From Trebonia sp050013875 (GTDB taxonomy: Bacteria > Actinomycetota > Actinomycetes > Streptosporangiales > Streptosporangiaceae): DNA of 64,000 nucleotides. Location of the stretch: the NCBI GenBank assembly GCA_050013875.1, contig JBEKEK010000006.1, positions 1 to 64,000 of the forward strand, in the 5' to 3' direction. Every line of letters starts with the position of its first letter. Position 1 is the first letter of the stretch. The notes under the pieces are model-generated. The model saw only the letters and a list, made by a program, of their open reading frames with translations. It did no database searches and had not been told where the DNA came from. Of the stretch, positions 1 to 7,348 are shown in pieces. The translations under genes were made by a program, and so were the position numbers.

Positions 1-1014
1 TGCGCGCCGCTGCTGGTCGACGTAGACCGCGGCGATGAGCACGGCCCCCACCACTACCTGCTGCCAGAACGGCTGGATACCGATGATCACGAATCCGTCT
101 TGGAGGGTGGCCGGGATGAACAGGCCGACGATGCTGCCGAAGATGGACCCGTAACCGCCGAACAGGCTGGTGCCGCCGATGACGACGCCGGCGATCACGG
201 ACAGGTTGGTCGTGCTCTGGCCGCCGATGGTGGTCGACTGGTAGAAGGCGAGGTTGAGCCAGCCGGCGAATCCGGCCAGCAGGCCGGATATGGCGTAGAT
301 CGCGATCAGCTGACCGGGGACGTTCAGGCCGGAACGGCGGCCCGCCTCTGGGTTTGATCCGATCGCGTACGTATGCAGCCCGAAGCGGGTACGGTGCAGC
401 AGCACGATGCCGAGCACGACGACGATCGCCGCGATCACCGCCAGCCAGGGAACCTGCCAGAAGATGTTGCCGAAGCCGATGTCGTTGACCATGACGTTGG
501 GGATGTCGCGCAGGTCCACTCCCCCGGTGATCACCTCGGCCAGGCCGAGGGCCATCCCGAGCGAGCCGAGCGTGACGATGAGCGGCGGGACCTTCGCCTT
601 GGCGATGAAGAACCCGTTGAGCAGGCCCCAGCCCAGCCCGCAGCCGACGGCCACCAGGAGGCCGACGGTGGCCGCCCCCCAGCCCTGCGTGCCCATCGCC
701 GCCATCGACTTGTCGGCGACAACTCCGCTGAAGACCAGGACGCTGCCGATCGAAAGGTCGATGCCGCCGGTGATGATGACGAACGTCATCCCGACCCCGA
801 GCACCGCCAGGATGGACGTGTCCTGCACGATCCCGCGGATGTTGAAAACCGTCAGGAAGCTGTGCAGCTTAAGGGCCGAGAAGATGATGACGATCACGGC
901 GAGCACACCGATGATCTGCAGCGCCTGGAGCCGGCCGAGCCGTGCCAGCGCGCCGGACGGTTCTTCTTCGCTTGGCATGAGTTCGGCCGGGGGCGCGGTG
1001 GCCTGCCCGGTCAC
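1..1014 (-). CDS. Ribose-type ABC transporter permease (partial, C-terminus cut by window edge)
   Basis: Translating the minus strand from a GTG at 1014 gives 338 residues with no stop before the window edge. This is near the usual 320-350 residues of RbsC/XylH-type permeases, so only a short tail is missing. Seen: a polar N-terminus followed by about eight to ten hydrophobic segments, and the family block GGIDLSIGSV near residue 80, typical of CUT2 sugar permeases. The GTG overlaps the stop of the upstream ATPase gene by 4 bases (GTGA), so the two are translationally coupled. Role (family knowledge): forms the membrane channel for import of a monosaccharide delivered by the binding lipoprotein at 2088. 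Confidence 0.93.
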   Translation of the reverse strand, partial: MTGQATAPPAELMPSEEEPSGALARLGRLQALQIIGVLAVIVIIFSALKLHSFLTVFNIRGIVQDTSILAVLGVGMTFVIITGGIDLSIGSVLVFSGVVADKSMAAMGTQGWGAATVGLLVAVGCGLGWGLLNGFFIAKAKVPPLIVTLGSLGMALGLAEVITGGVDLRDIPNVMVNDIGFGNIFWQVPWLAVIAAIVVVLGIVLLHRTRFGLHTYAIGSNPEAGRRSGLNVPGQLIAIYAISGLLAGFAGWLNLAFYQSTTIGGQSTTNLSVIAGVVIGGTSLFGGYGSIFGSIVGLFIPATLQDGFVIIGIQPFWQQVVVGAVLIAAVYVDQQRRA

Positions 1015-1772
1015 GACTCGTTCTCCTGTGTCACAGCACCCGTCATCGCCCCGACCAGTTCCTCCATGGTTGTCTCCTTCGCTCGGTACTTGGCCACCCG
1101 GCGGCCGAGCCGCATGACCTGTACCTCATCGGCGACCTCGATCACGTGGGGCATCGAGTGGCTGATGAACACCACGCCGAGCCCGCGGTCGCGGACCCGG
1201 CGGATCAGGTCAAGGACGCCCTTGGTCTGCACCACCCCGAGGGCGGCGGTCGGCTCGTCGAGCAAGATGACCCGCTTACCCCACGCGGCCGCCCGGGCTA
1301 CCGCGACCGCCTGCTTCTGCCCGCCCGACATCGCGCCGACGGTGCCGGAGAAGTTGCGCACCGTCGCGCCCAGTTCGTCAAACGCCTTCTTGCTGCCGCT
1401 GCGCATCGCCGTCTTGTCCATGAACCCCAGCCGCCCCATGACCCCCGGGCGCATGATTTCGCGGCCCAAGTACATGTTCTGGACGGGATTGAGATGAGGC
1501 GCCAGGGCCAGGTCCTGGTACACGGTCTCGATCCCGTACTGGCGCGCGGCGAGCGGCCCCTGTATGACCACCGGCTTGCCGTCGATCAGGATCTCGCCTG
1601 AGGTCGGCGTCTCGGTACCGGACAGGATCTTGACCAGGGTGCTCTTGCCCGCGCCGTTGTCGCCGATGAGGGCGACGACCTGGCCCGCCTGCACTTCGAA
1701 GTTGACGCCGGACAGCGCGCTGACGTGGCCGTACACCTTCGTAATGTCCCGTGCTTCCAGCGCGAGGCTCAT
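1011..1772 (-). CDS. Ribose-type ABC transporter ATP-binding protein, single domain
   Basis: A 253-residue ATPase that energises sugar import. Seen: Walker A GDNGAGKST, signature MSGGQKQAVAVARA and Walker B ILLDEPTAALG, followed by the H-loop region. RbsA/XylG proteins usually carry two ATPase domains in about 500 residues; this one has a single domain, a form also found in actinobacteria. I chose the ATG at 1772 because AAGGAG lies just upstream and the protein then starts MSLALEARDITK; the frame is open 39 codons further upstream but those codons look non-coding. Its stop overlaps the permease start. The gene is divergent from the binding protein at 2088. Confidence 0.94.
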   Translation of the reverse strand: MSLALEARDITKVYGHVSALSGVNFEVQAGQVVALIGDNGAGKSTLVKILSGTETPTSGEILIDGKPVVIQGPLAARQYGIETVYQDLALAPHLNPVQNMYLGREIMRPGVMGRLGFMDKTAMRSGSKKAFDELGATVRNFSGTVGAMSGGQKQAVAVARAAAWGKRVILLDEPTAALGVVQTKGVLDLIRRVRDRGLGVVFISHSMPHVIEVADEVQVMRLGRRVAKYRAKETTMEELVGAMTGAVTQENES

Positions 1773-1888
1773 TGAACCACTCCTTATCGGCTGCGGTATC
1801 GACGCAAGCGCCGCTGCCGATTCCAGCACCGGCGCGGCAATGCGGCTGTAACGGTCCCGCAATGAGTTACGACGAGGGTGACTCTTCA

Positions 1889-1902
1889 TGTCACCGATGT
1901 CA
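1889..1902. promoter_or_regulatory. LacI-type operator candidate (imperfect) facing the ABC ATPase gene
   Basis: TGTCACCGATGTCA is a 14-base imperfect dyad that closely resembles the perfect palindrome at 1978. On the minus strand it overlaps TTGACA at 1903-1898, a possible -35 element for the ATPase-permease operon. Size and central CG step fit LacI-family operators; the likely regulator is the LacI protein at 3283. Confidence 0.5.
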
Positions 1903-1977
1903 AGACTTGAGTCGGAAACGATATCTGCTGGGCAGAGTCACCGTTCTGTCGCAGAAAATAACACGACACGTATTTCT

Positions 1978-1991
1978 TGACACCGGTGTCA
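1978..1991. promoter_or_regulatory. LacI-type operator candidate (perfect palindrome) ahead of binding-protein gene
   Basis: TGACACCGGTGTCA is a perfect 14-base palindrome about 100 bases upstream of the sugar-binding protein gene. It overlaps a TTGACA hexamer (1977-1982) on the plus strand. Even length and central CG are typical of LacI-family sites. The LacI gene at 3283 is the nearest candidate regulator. Confidence 0.62.
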
Positions 1992-2087
1992 TGACTGCTG
2001 CACCATCAACCCATATGTTTCCGCGAGGTTGCCAGAACGTGGAAATGGACCGGCAGCCGAACTCAAACTTCACACGAAGGAGCAGGT

Positions 2088-3137
2088 ATGAAGCGGTCCG
2101 TGTCGGTACCAGCCGCGGGTGCGGCGGCAGTGTTGCTGCTTGGCGTCACAGCGGCGTGCTCGTCATCAAGTTCGTCGACGGCCGCGCCGAGCGCGTCCGC
2201 CGCCTCCACGTCGACCGGAGCATCAGCCGGAGCCTCAACCGGAGCATCGACCAGCGGTAAGGCCTACAATCTGACGTTCATCCAGGGCGTGGCAGGCGAC
2301 GGGTTCTACGTCACGATGGGCTGCGGCATGCAGGCCGAGGCCAAGAAGCTCGGCGACACGGTCAACATCCAGGGGCCTACCCAGTTCGACGCCACGCTGC
2401 AGAACCCGATCATCGAGTCGGTCACCGCGTCCCACCCCGACGCGATCATGATCGCCCCTGACGACGTGTCGGCCAGCCGGCCGCCGATCGCCGCGGCCAT
2501 GGCGGCCGGCATCAAGGTCGTTCTCGTCGACACCACACTGACCGACCCGTCCGGGGCCGTCTCGCAGATCTCGTCGGACAACACGGCGGGCGGGGCCGAC
2601 GCGTTCGCGGCAGTCAAGCAGCTCGTGCCCAGTGGCGGCCAGGTGTTCGTCGTCAACACCAAGCCCGGCATCAGCACCACCGACCAGCGCACCGCGGGCT
2701 TCGCCGCCGCCGCCAAGGCCGACCCGAAGTTCTCCTACGTCGGCGTGCAGTACGACCAGGACACCGCGTCTCTGGCCGCGCAGGTCACGCTCGCGGAGCT
2801 GCAGAAGGACCCCGGCATCACCGCCATCTTCGCGACCAACTTGTTCTCCGCCGAGGGCGCCGCCACCGGAATCCGGCAGGCCGGCAAGTCCGGCAAGGTG
2901 AAGGTCATCGGATTCGACGCCGAGCCCGATGAGATCACCGCGCTGCAGCAGGGCACCGTGCAGGCGCTCATCGCCCAGTCGCCGTACACGATCGGGACCG
3001 ATGCGGTGGACCAGGCCGTCGCGGCGCTCCAGGGCAAGACGACCACGCCGAAGATCGGCACCAAGTTCACCATCATCACGACCGCCAACCTGAGCTCGGC
3101 GGCCAGCCAGGCAGCGATCTACAAGACGTCCTGCTGA
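2088..3137 (+). CDS. Sugar-binding lipoprotein of ribose-type ABC transporter
   Basis: A 349-residue extracellular binding protein. Seen: a lysine/arginine start, a hydrophobic signal segment and the lipobox VTAAC near residue 24, then a Ser/Ala/Thr-rich linker to about residue 55, then a periplasmic-binding-protein type 4 fold with blocks such as GVAGDGFYVTMGCGM and AIMIAPDDVSASRPPI. AAGGAG precedes the ATG. Family knowledge: captures a pyranose or related sugar outside the membrane and hands it to the permease at 1-1014. The substrate cannot be read from the sequence. Divergent from the ATPase gene and followed by a strong hairpin. Confidence 0.93.
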   Translation: MKRSVSVPAAGAAAVLLLGVTAACSSSSSSTAAPSASAASTSTGASAGASTGASTSGKAYNLTFIQGVAGDGFYVTMGCGMQAEAKKLGDTVNIQGPTQFDATLQNPIIESVTASHPDAIMIAPDDVSASRPPIAAAMAAGIKVVLVDTTLTDPSGAVSQISSDNTAGGADAFAAVKQLVPSGGQVFVVNTKPGISTTDQRTAGFAAAAKADPKFSYVGVQYDQDTASLAAQVTLAELQKDPGITAIFATNLFSAEGAATGIRQAGKSGKVKVIGFDAEPDEITALQQGTVQALIAQSPYTIGTDAVDQAVAALQGKTTTPKIGTKFTIITTANLSSAASQAAIYKTSC

Positions 3138-3165
3138 CACACGTCGCTGGTAATATCCGCAAGCA

Positions 3166-3199
3166 TTGGTCCCCCGGTGTCTTCGCCGGGGGGCCAATC
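3166..3199 (+). terminator. Stem-loop terminator after binding-protein gene
   Basis: Arms ATTGGTCCCCCGG (3166-3178) and CCGGGGGGCCAAT (3187-3199) form a 13-pair stem with one G:T pair and an 8-base loop. It lies 28 bases after the stop. There is no T-tract, as is common in actinobacteria. Confidence 0.65.
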
Positions 3200-3282
3200 G
3201 CGATCGGACCGGCACGGCTCGAACCTGCCGGGCATGCTCCTGGCATCGCCGGAGCGGGCGCCCAATCTGGAGGCGATCCTTG

Positions 3283-4317
3283 ATGACCACCATGCGTGAC
3301 GTCGCTCGCGTCGCCGGAGTGAGCGCGAAGACCGTATCGCGGGTGTTCAACGACGATCCCCACGTCACCGGGGAGACGCGCGACCGGGTTCGCTGGGCGA
3401 TGCAGAAGCTGAACTACGTTCCCAACCTGCTGGCCAGGAGTTTCCGGGTCGGCGCCGATGCCGCGGTGGGCCTGGCCGTCCCCGACATCGCCGATCCGTT
3501 CTTCGCGGCGATGGCCGGCAGTATCGAGGTCGATCTGGTCGGGCGCGGCATGGCGGTCGTGATCACCAGCCTGTTCCACGGGGGCCGCGGCAGCCTGGCC
3601 GCCGAACGTGAGCGCGCGGCCCTCGAGGCGCTGCTGCGGCGGCAGATCAGCGGCCTGATCGTAGCGTGCGTGAGCGCGGACCAGTCCTACCTGGCCCCGT
3701 GGCAGGAGCGCACGCCGATGGTGTTCGTCGACCGGGCGCCGAAGGGGCTGTCCGCCGTCTACGTGATCGAGGACGACCTGGGCGCCGCGCGCGAGGCGGT
3801 CGCCCACCTCGCCAGTCACGGTCACCGGCGGGTGGCCTTCCTCGGCCTCTCCACCCCGGTGACGACGACGCGGCGCCGGCTGAAGGGTTACCGGTCGGCC
3901 GTCGTTGACAACGGGCTTGACAACAGTCCCGATCTCATCTGCATGCCCGGTGAGTCGGCCGAGGAGGCCGCGGCCGAGCTGGTGAAGCGGCTGGAGGCGC
4001 CCAACGCCCCGACGGCCGTCTTCTCCGCGAATATTCCCTGCACCATGGCGCTAGTCCAGGCCCTCAAGCAGGCGGAGCGCGGCGACATCGCTCTGGTCGG
4101 GTTCGGTGACTTCCCCATGGCGGCGGCTCTTACCCCCGCGGTCACGGTCGTGGACCAGGATCCGGCCCAGCTCGGGCATGTCGCCGTCGAAAGACTCCTG
4201 CAGCGCATCGAGGATCCCCTGGCCGAGCCGCGCCGCCGGACCGTCCTCCCCGTTCACCTGATCCCCAGGGGATCAGGTGAACTGCACCCGCGACCAACTG
4301 GGAAGGACAGACGATGA
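3283..4317 (+). CDS. LacI-family transcriptional regulator (first copy)
   Basis: A 344-residue repressor-type protein. Seen: N-terminal helix-turn-helix (residues 4-25) with recognition block GVSAKTVSRVFND, a hinge-helix region NLLARSFR near residue 50, then a periplasmic-binding-like sugar sensor domain. The ATG at 3283 has GGAGG upstream; an in-frame extension of 39 codons upstream looks non-coding. It overlaps the isomerase gene by 4 bases (ATGA). Inference: it binds the TGACACCGGTGTCA-type sites at 1889 and 1978 and responds to the imported sugar or a phosphorylated intermediate. The last coding bases contain a 31-base perfect palindrome. Confidence 0.95.
   Translation: MTTMRDVARVAGVSAKTVSRVFNDDPHVTGETRDRVRWAMQKLNYVPNLLARSFRVGADAAVGLAVPDIADPFFAAMAGSIEVDLVGRGMAVVITSLFHGGRGSLAAERERAALEALLRRQISGLIVACVSADQSYLAPWQERTPMVFVDRAPKGLSAVYVIEDDLGAAREAVAHLASHGHRRVAFLGLSTPVTTTRRRLKGYRSAVVDNGLDNSPDLICMPGESAEEAAAELVKRLEAPNAPTAVFSANIPCTMALVQALKQAERGDIALVGFGDFPMAAALTPAVTVVDQDPAQLGHVAVERLLQRIEDPLAEPRRRTVLPVHLIPRGSGELHPRPTGKDRR
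4252..4282. repeat. 31-base perfect palindrome inside the 3' end of the first lacI gene
   Basis: The arm GTTCACCTGATCCCC (4252-4266) and its exact complement (4268-4282) flank a single central A. It lies in the codons for the C-terminal HLIPRGSGEL region, 31 bases before the isomerase start. In RNA it would give a stem of about 14 pairs with a tight loop. It could act as an internal attenuator or processing site, or as a protein-binding site. Confidence 0.85.
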
Positions 4318-5570
4318 GCGAGCCCGGAACGGCCCCGAAGCCCGGAACGGCGCCGTGGCGCCGGGTCGAAGCCGGACGGCTGATCGCCTTCGGGCGCGGG
4401 GCGCAGTTGCCGGACGGCGGGTTCGGGTGGCTGGGCGACGACGGCACCGTGGACCAGACGCAGCCGTGTCCGCTGTACATCAACGCCCGCATGACCCATG
4501 TGTTCGCGCTCGCGCACCTGCAGGGGGTGGCCGGGGCGGACTCCCTCGCGGCGTCCGGAATCGCCGCTTTCACCGGTCGGTACGCCGACAGCGCGAACGG
4601 CGGCTGGTTTTCCGCTACGGACCGCTCCGGGCGGGTTATCGACTCCACCAAGGCGAACTACGCGCACGCGCACGTCCTGCTGGCGGCGGCCAGCGCCGCG
4701 ACCGCGGGGATACCCGGGGCCCCGGCTGTCCTCGCGGCCGCGGCGTCCGTCATCGAGCGGCACTTCTGGTCCGATGCGGAAGGCTGCGCGGTGGAGTCCT
4801 GGAACGCGGGCTTCACCGAGTCCGAGCCGTACCGCGGCGCCAACAGCAACATGCACTCGGTGGAGGCCTACCTCGCCGCGGGCGATGTCACCGGCGACGC
4901 CGTCTGGCACGCGCGCGCCGCCTCGATCGCCGCCCGGCTGATCGACTCCCGCGCCCGGGCCAACTCCTGGCGGGTCCCCGAGCACTTCGACGTGGAGTGG
5001 CGGCCCTTGCTTGACTACAACATCGACCGCCCCAGCGATCAGTTCCGGCCCTATGGCACCACTCCGGGCCATTCGTTTGAATGGGCCCGGCTGCTGCTGG
5101 ACCTGGCGGCCGCGCAAGCCGCGCCCCCGGCCTGGCTGGCGGAAGCGGCGACGGCGCTGTTCGATACGGCCGTGGGTGACGCCGAGGACCGGGACGGTCA
5201 CCCGGGACTCATCTACACCATCGACGAGAACGGCCAGCCGGTGGCAACCGCGCGCCTGCACTGGGTCGCGTGCGAGGCCGTCCTCGCCGCCGACGCGCTG
5301 CACCGGCGCACCGGGGAGGAACGCTTCGCCGCGGCCGCGGCCCGCTGGTGGGGCGAGATCGACCGTTACTTCATCGACCGCGACGGCGGCGGCTGGTGGC
5401 AGGAGCTCGCCCCGGACATGACCCCGGCCGCGTCCACCTGGGCGGGCAAGCCCGATCTCTACCACTCCTACCAGGCCCTGCTGTTTCCTTCGCTCCCGCT
5501 GAGCCCGACCGCGGCCGCCGCGCTGGCCGAGGGGCAGCCCGGCCTCGCGGGTTCCGGCCTGGCCCCGTGA
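4314..5570 (+). CDS. AGE-family sugar epimerase/isomerase
   Basis: A 418-residue protein of the N-acylglucosamine 2-epimerase superfamily, with the (alpha/alpha)6-barrel pattern of YihS-like aldose-ketose isomerases. Seen: an N-terminal arginine motif YINARMTHVFALAH near residue 45, PGHSFEWARLLLDLA near 250, RLHWVACEAVLAAD near 315 and GKPDLYHSYQALLFP near 380; the histidines in the last three blocks match family catalytic positions. Inference: converts an imported aldose to its ketose for the kinase and aldolase in the next operon. Mannose/glucose, sulfoquinovose and related isomerases share this fold, so the substrate is open. Both ends overlap neighbours by 4 bases. Confidence 0.9.
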   Translation: MSEPGTAPKPGTAPWRRVEAGRLIAFGRGAQLPDGGFGWLGDDGTVDQTQPCPLYINARMTHVFALAHLQGVAGADSLAASGIAAFTGRYADSANGGWFSATDRSGRVIDSTKANYAHAHVLLAAASAATAGIPGAPAVLAAAASVIERHFWSDAEGCAVESWNAGFTESEPYRGANSNMHSVEAYLAAGDVTGDAVWHARAASIAARLIDSRARANSWRVPEHFDVEWRPLLDYNIDRPSDQFRPYGTTPGHSFEWARLLLDLAAAQAAPPAWLAEAATALFDTAVGDAEDRDGHPGLIYTIDENGQPVATARLHWVACEAVLAADALHRRTGEERFAAAAARWWGEIDRYFIDRDGGGWWQELAPDMTPAASTWAGKPDLYHSYQALLFPSLPLSPTAAAALAEGQPGLAGSGLAP

Positions 5571-6115
5571 GCAGAGTCGCCGCCGTCCTGATCGGCGGCC
5601 CCCCGGCGACGGGAAAGAGCACCCTGGCGATGGCCCTCGCTCCGCGCCTGGAGGCCGCGGTGCTTGACCTCGACGTCGCCACCGCCCCGCTGACGCGGGT
5701 GGTGTCCGAACTGACCGGGCTGCACGACCTGGACGACCCGGCCTTGGCCGGCCTGACGCGCGATGCGCGCTACGAGACGCTGCTCGGCCTGGCCGCTGCC
5801 AATCTCGCGGCGGGCCGTCCCGTCGTTCTGGTTGCCCCCTTCACTCTCGAACGGTCCCGTGTCTCCGCGTGGGCCGCCACCACGCGACGCATCCCGGCGC
5901 AGGCCACGATGGTGTGGCTGTACCTGGCGCCGGGCGAGCTGATCCGCCGGCTGACTGAGCGCGGCCTCACTCGTGACCAGAGCAAGGTCCGCGACCCCGC
6001 GTCTTACCTGAGCGGCCTCGACCTCGAGCCGCCGGCCATTCCCCACCTGGCCCTCGACGCCTCCCAGCCGACCGCCGCGCTGGTCAGCTTGGTACTCGAC
6101 CACCTTTCCCATTAA
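5567..6115 (+). CDS. Small P-loop kinase (AAA/shikimate-gluconate kinase type)
   Basis: A 182-residue protein starting at a GTG that overlaps the isomerase stop (GTGA). Seen: Walker A IGGPPATGKST at residues 9-19, DLDVA near 35 in the position of the acceptor-binding DxD segment, and an Arg-rich lid region RRLTERGLTRDQSKVRD near 130. The fold looks like gluconate/shikimate kinases or a small nucleotide-dependent phosphotransferase. Role unknown; it sits in a sugar operon that already has an FGGY kinase downstream, so it may phosphorylate a different intermediate. Ends just before the operator array. Confidence 0.78.
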   Translation: MSRVAAVLIGGPPATGKSTLAMALAPRLEAAVLDLDVATAPLTRVVSELTGLHDLDDPALAGLTRDARYETLLGLAAANLAAGRPVVLVAPFTLERSRVSAWAATTRRIPAQATMVWLYLAPGELIRRLTERGLTRDQSKVRDPASYLSGLDLEPPAIPHLALDASQPTAALVSLVLDHLSH

Positions 6116-6119
6116 GTGT

Positions 6120-6133
6120 TGCCATCGATGGCA
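6120..6133. promoter_or_regulatory. LacI-type operator, copy 1 of 4
   Basis: TGCCATCGATGGCA, a perfect 14-base palindrome extended by T and A to 16 bases (6119-6134). It starts 4 bases after the kinase stop. The same 14-mer recurs at 6154, 6189 and 6268. Confidence 0.8.
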
Positions 6134-6153
6134 ACTCTTGCCCCACTAGGCCT

Positions 6154-6167
6154 TGCCATCGATGGCA
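6154..6167. promoter_or_regulatory. LacI-type operator, copy 2 of 4
   Basis: TGCCATCGATGGCA, identical to copy 1 and starting 34 bases after it. Confidence 0.8.
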
Positions 6168-6188
6168 CAGCGAGGCAGAATCAAGTTA

Positions 6189-6202
6189 TGCCATCGATGG
6201 CA
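6189..6202. promoter_or_regulatory. LacI-type operator, copy 3 of 4
   Basis: TGCCATCGATGGCA, starting 35 bases after copy 2. Its last two bases merge with the first decamer of the tandem repeat at 6201. Confidence 0.8.
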
Positions 6203-6260
6203 GCGCAACGCAGCGCAACGCAGCGCAACGCAGCGCAGCGCAGCGCAACGCAGCGCAGAG
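6201..6260 (+). repeat. Decamer tandem repeat between operators 3 and 4
   Basis: Six consecutive 10-base units of CAGCGCAACG: copies 1, 2, 3 and 5 are exact, copy 4 reads CAGCGCAGCG and copy 6 CAGCGCAGAG. The unit length is close to one helical turn, so every copy presents the same DNA face. The tract is not coding and separates operator copies 3 and 4 by 79 bases start to start. Confidence 0.9.
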
Positions 6261-6267
6261 CCTAGGT

Positions 6268-6281
6268 TGCCATCGATGGCA
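6268..6281. promoter_or_regulatory. LacI-type operator, copy 4 of 4
   Basis: TGCCATCGATGGCA, flanked by T and A like copy 1, 79 bases after copy 3 and 75 bases before the second lacI start. Probably the promoter-proximal site controlling the operon 6356-9773. Confidence 0.8.
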
Positions 6282-6355
6282 AGGATGGAGACGGCAATGA
6301 ATCGGCCACCAGGTGAAACCCGCTCCCGTTCCGCTGTCTGCCCGAGGGTCCCCCG

Positions 6356-7348
6356 GTGAGCGGGACCGCCAGGCTGCTGGACGTCGCGAACGCGGCCGGG
6401 GTGAGCCTGCGGACCGCGTCGCGGGTGCTGAACGACGATCCGCGGGTCGCGGCGGAAACCCGCCAGCGCGTCCAGGAGACGATGCTCGAACTGCGCTTTC
6501 AGCCGGACGAGATGGCGCGGTCGCTGCGCGCGGGGACGGACACCGCGATCGGGTTCGTCGTGGAGTCCATCTCCGATCCGTTCTTCGCCGAGGTCATCGA
6601 CGCGGTAGAGCTGGAGATGTCCCGTCACGGCCGGTCCGTGCTGGTCACCAGCACCCGCCGTGATCAAGACATCGAGCGCGACGTCATCGAGCGCATGATG
6701 CAGCGGCGGGTCGCCGGGCTCCTGCTCAGCCCGACCGGCGGCGACCACTCCTGGCTCGACCCGGGCCGCGTGCCCGTCGTGCTGGTCGACCGGCCGGCGC
6801 CAGGCCTGTCCGCGGACCTGGTCGAGATTGACGATCACCGGGCCGCGTTCGACGCCACGGCGCATCTCATCGCCCACGGCCACCAGCGCATCGCCTACAT
6901 TGGCGACACGCCCGCCATCCCCACATCGGGCGCCCGGCTGCGCGGCTATCGCGACGCCCTCGCTCAGCACCGGGTCGCGGCCGACGAGTCCCTGGTCAAC
7001 ACCGGCGGCTCGACCAGCCAGGCAGCCGCGCGAGCGGTGTCCGCGATGGTGACCGGCGAGCGCCCGCCGACCGCCATCCTGAGCGCCGCCACGCGGGCAT
7101 CGCTCGGCGTGGTGCCCGCCCTGCACTCGGCCGGCCGCACCGACATCGCTTTCGTCTCGTTCGGCGACTTCCCGATGGCCGATGCCCTGCGCCCGGCCGT
7201 CACCGTCGTGGACCACCCCGGTCATGAAATCGGCCGCGCGGCGGCCGCGCGGCTGCTGGCGCGCCTCGGCCGGCCCGCGCTTGCGGTCGAGCGCATCCAG
7301 GTACCTGCCAGGCTCATCGCACGCGGCTCAGGAGAGCTGCGCCCATGA
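6356..7348 (+). CDS. LacI-family transcriptional regulator (second copy)
   Basis: A 330-residue regulator from a GTG start with GAGGG upstream. Seen: helix-turn-helix with GVSLRTASRVLND (residues 15-27), hinge helix MARSLRAG near 55, and a sugar-sensor domain with DLVEIDDH and SFGDFPMAD blocks. Its recognition helix differs from the first LacI (LR versus AK at the specificity positions), which fits a different operator. Inference: it autoregulates its own operon through the four TGCCATCGATGGCA sites just upstream. It overlaps the kinase gene by 4 bases (ATGA). Confidence 0.95.
   Translation: MSGTARLLDVANAAGVSLRTASRVLNDDPRVAAETRQRVQETMLELRFQPDEMARSLRAGTDTAIGFVVESISDPFFAEVIDAVELEMSRHGRSVLVTSTRRDQDIERDVIERMMQRRVAGLLLSPTGGDHSWLDPGRVPVVLVDRPAPGLSADLVEIDDHRAAFDATAHLIAHGHQRIAYIGDTPAIPTSGARLRGYRDALAQHRVAADESLVNTGGSTSQAAARAVSAMVTGERPPTAILSAATRASLGVVPALHSAGRTDIAFVSFGDFPMADALRPAVTVVDHPGHEIGRAAAARLLARLGRPALAVERIQVPARLIARGSGELRP

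Larger units (their letters stand above)
1773..2087. other. Divergent intergenic region between ABC ATPase and binding-protein genes
   Basis: These 315 bases hold no gene. They separate two divergent transcription units and contain two related palindromic sites, at 1889-1902 and 1978-1991, each overlapping a TTGACA hexamer that points towards its own gene. No good -10 box is visible at 17-18 bases from either hexamer, so exact promoters remain unassigned. Confidence 0.7.

Noticed and set aside
6201..6260. Decamer tract as a CRISPR array
   Set aside because: Units are contiguous 10-mers with no spacers and no cas genes nearby.
6146..7225. A 359-codon minus-strand open frame with a repetitive RCAALRC tail
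   Set aside because: It is antisense to the second lacI gene; the repetitive tail is only the decamer DNA repeat read in translation.
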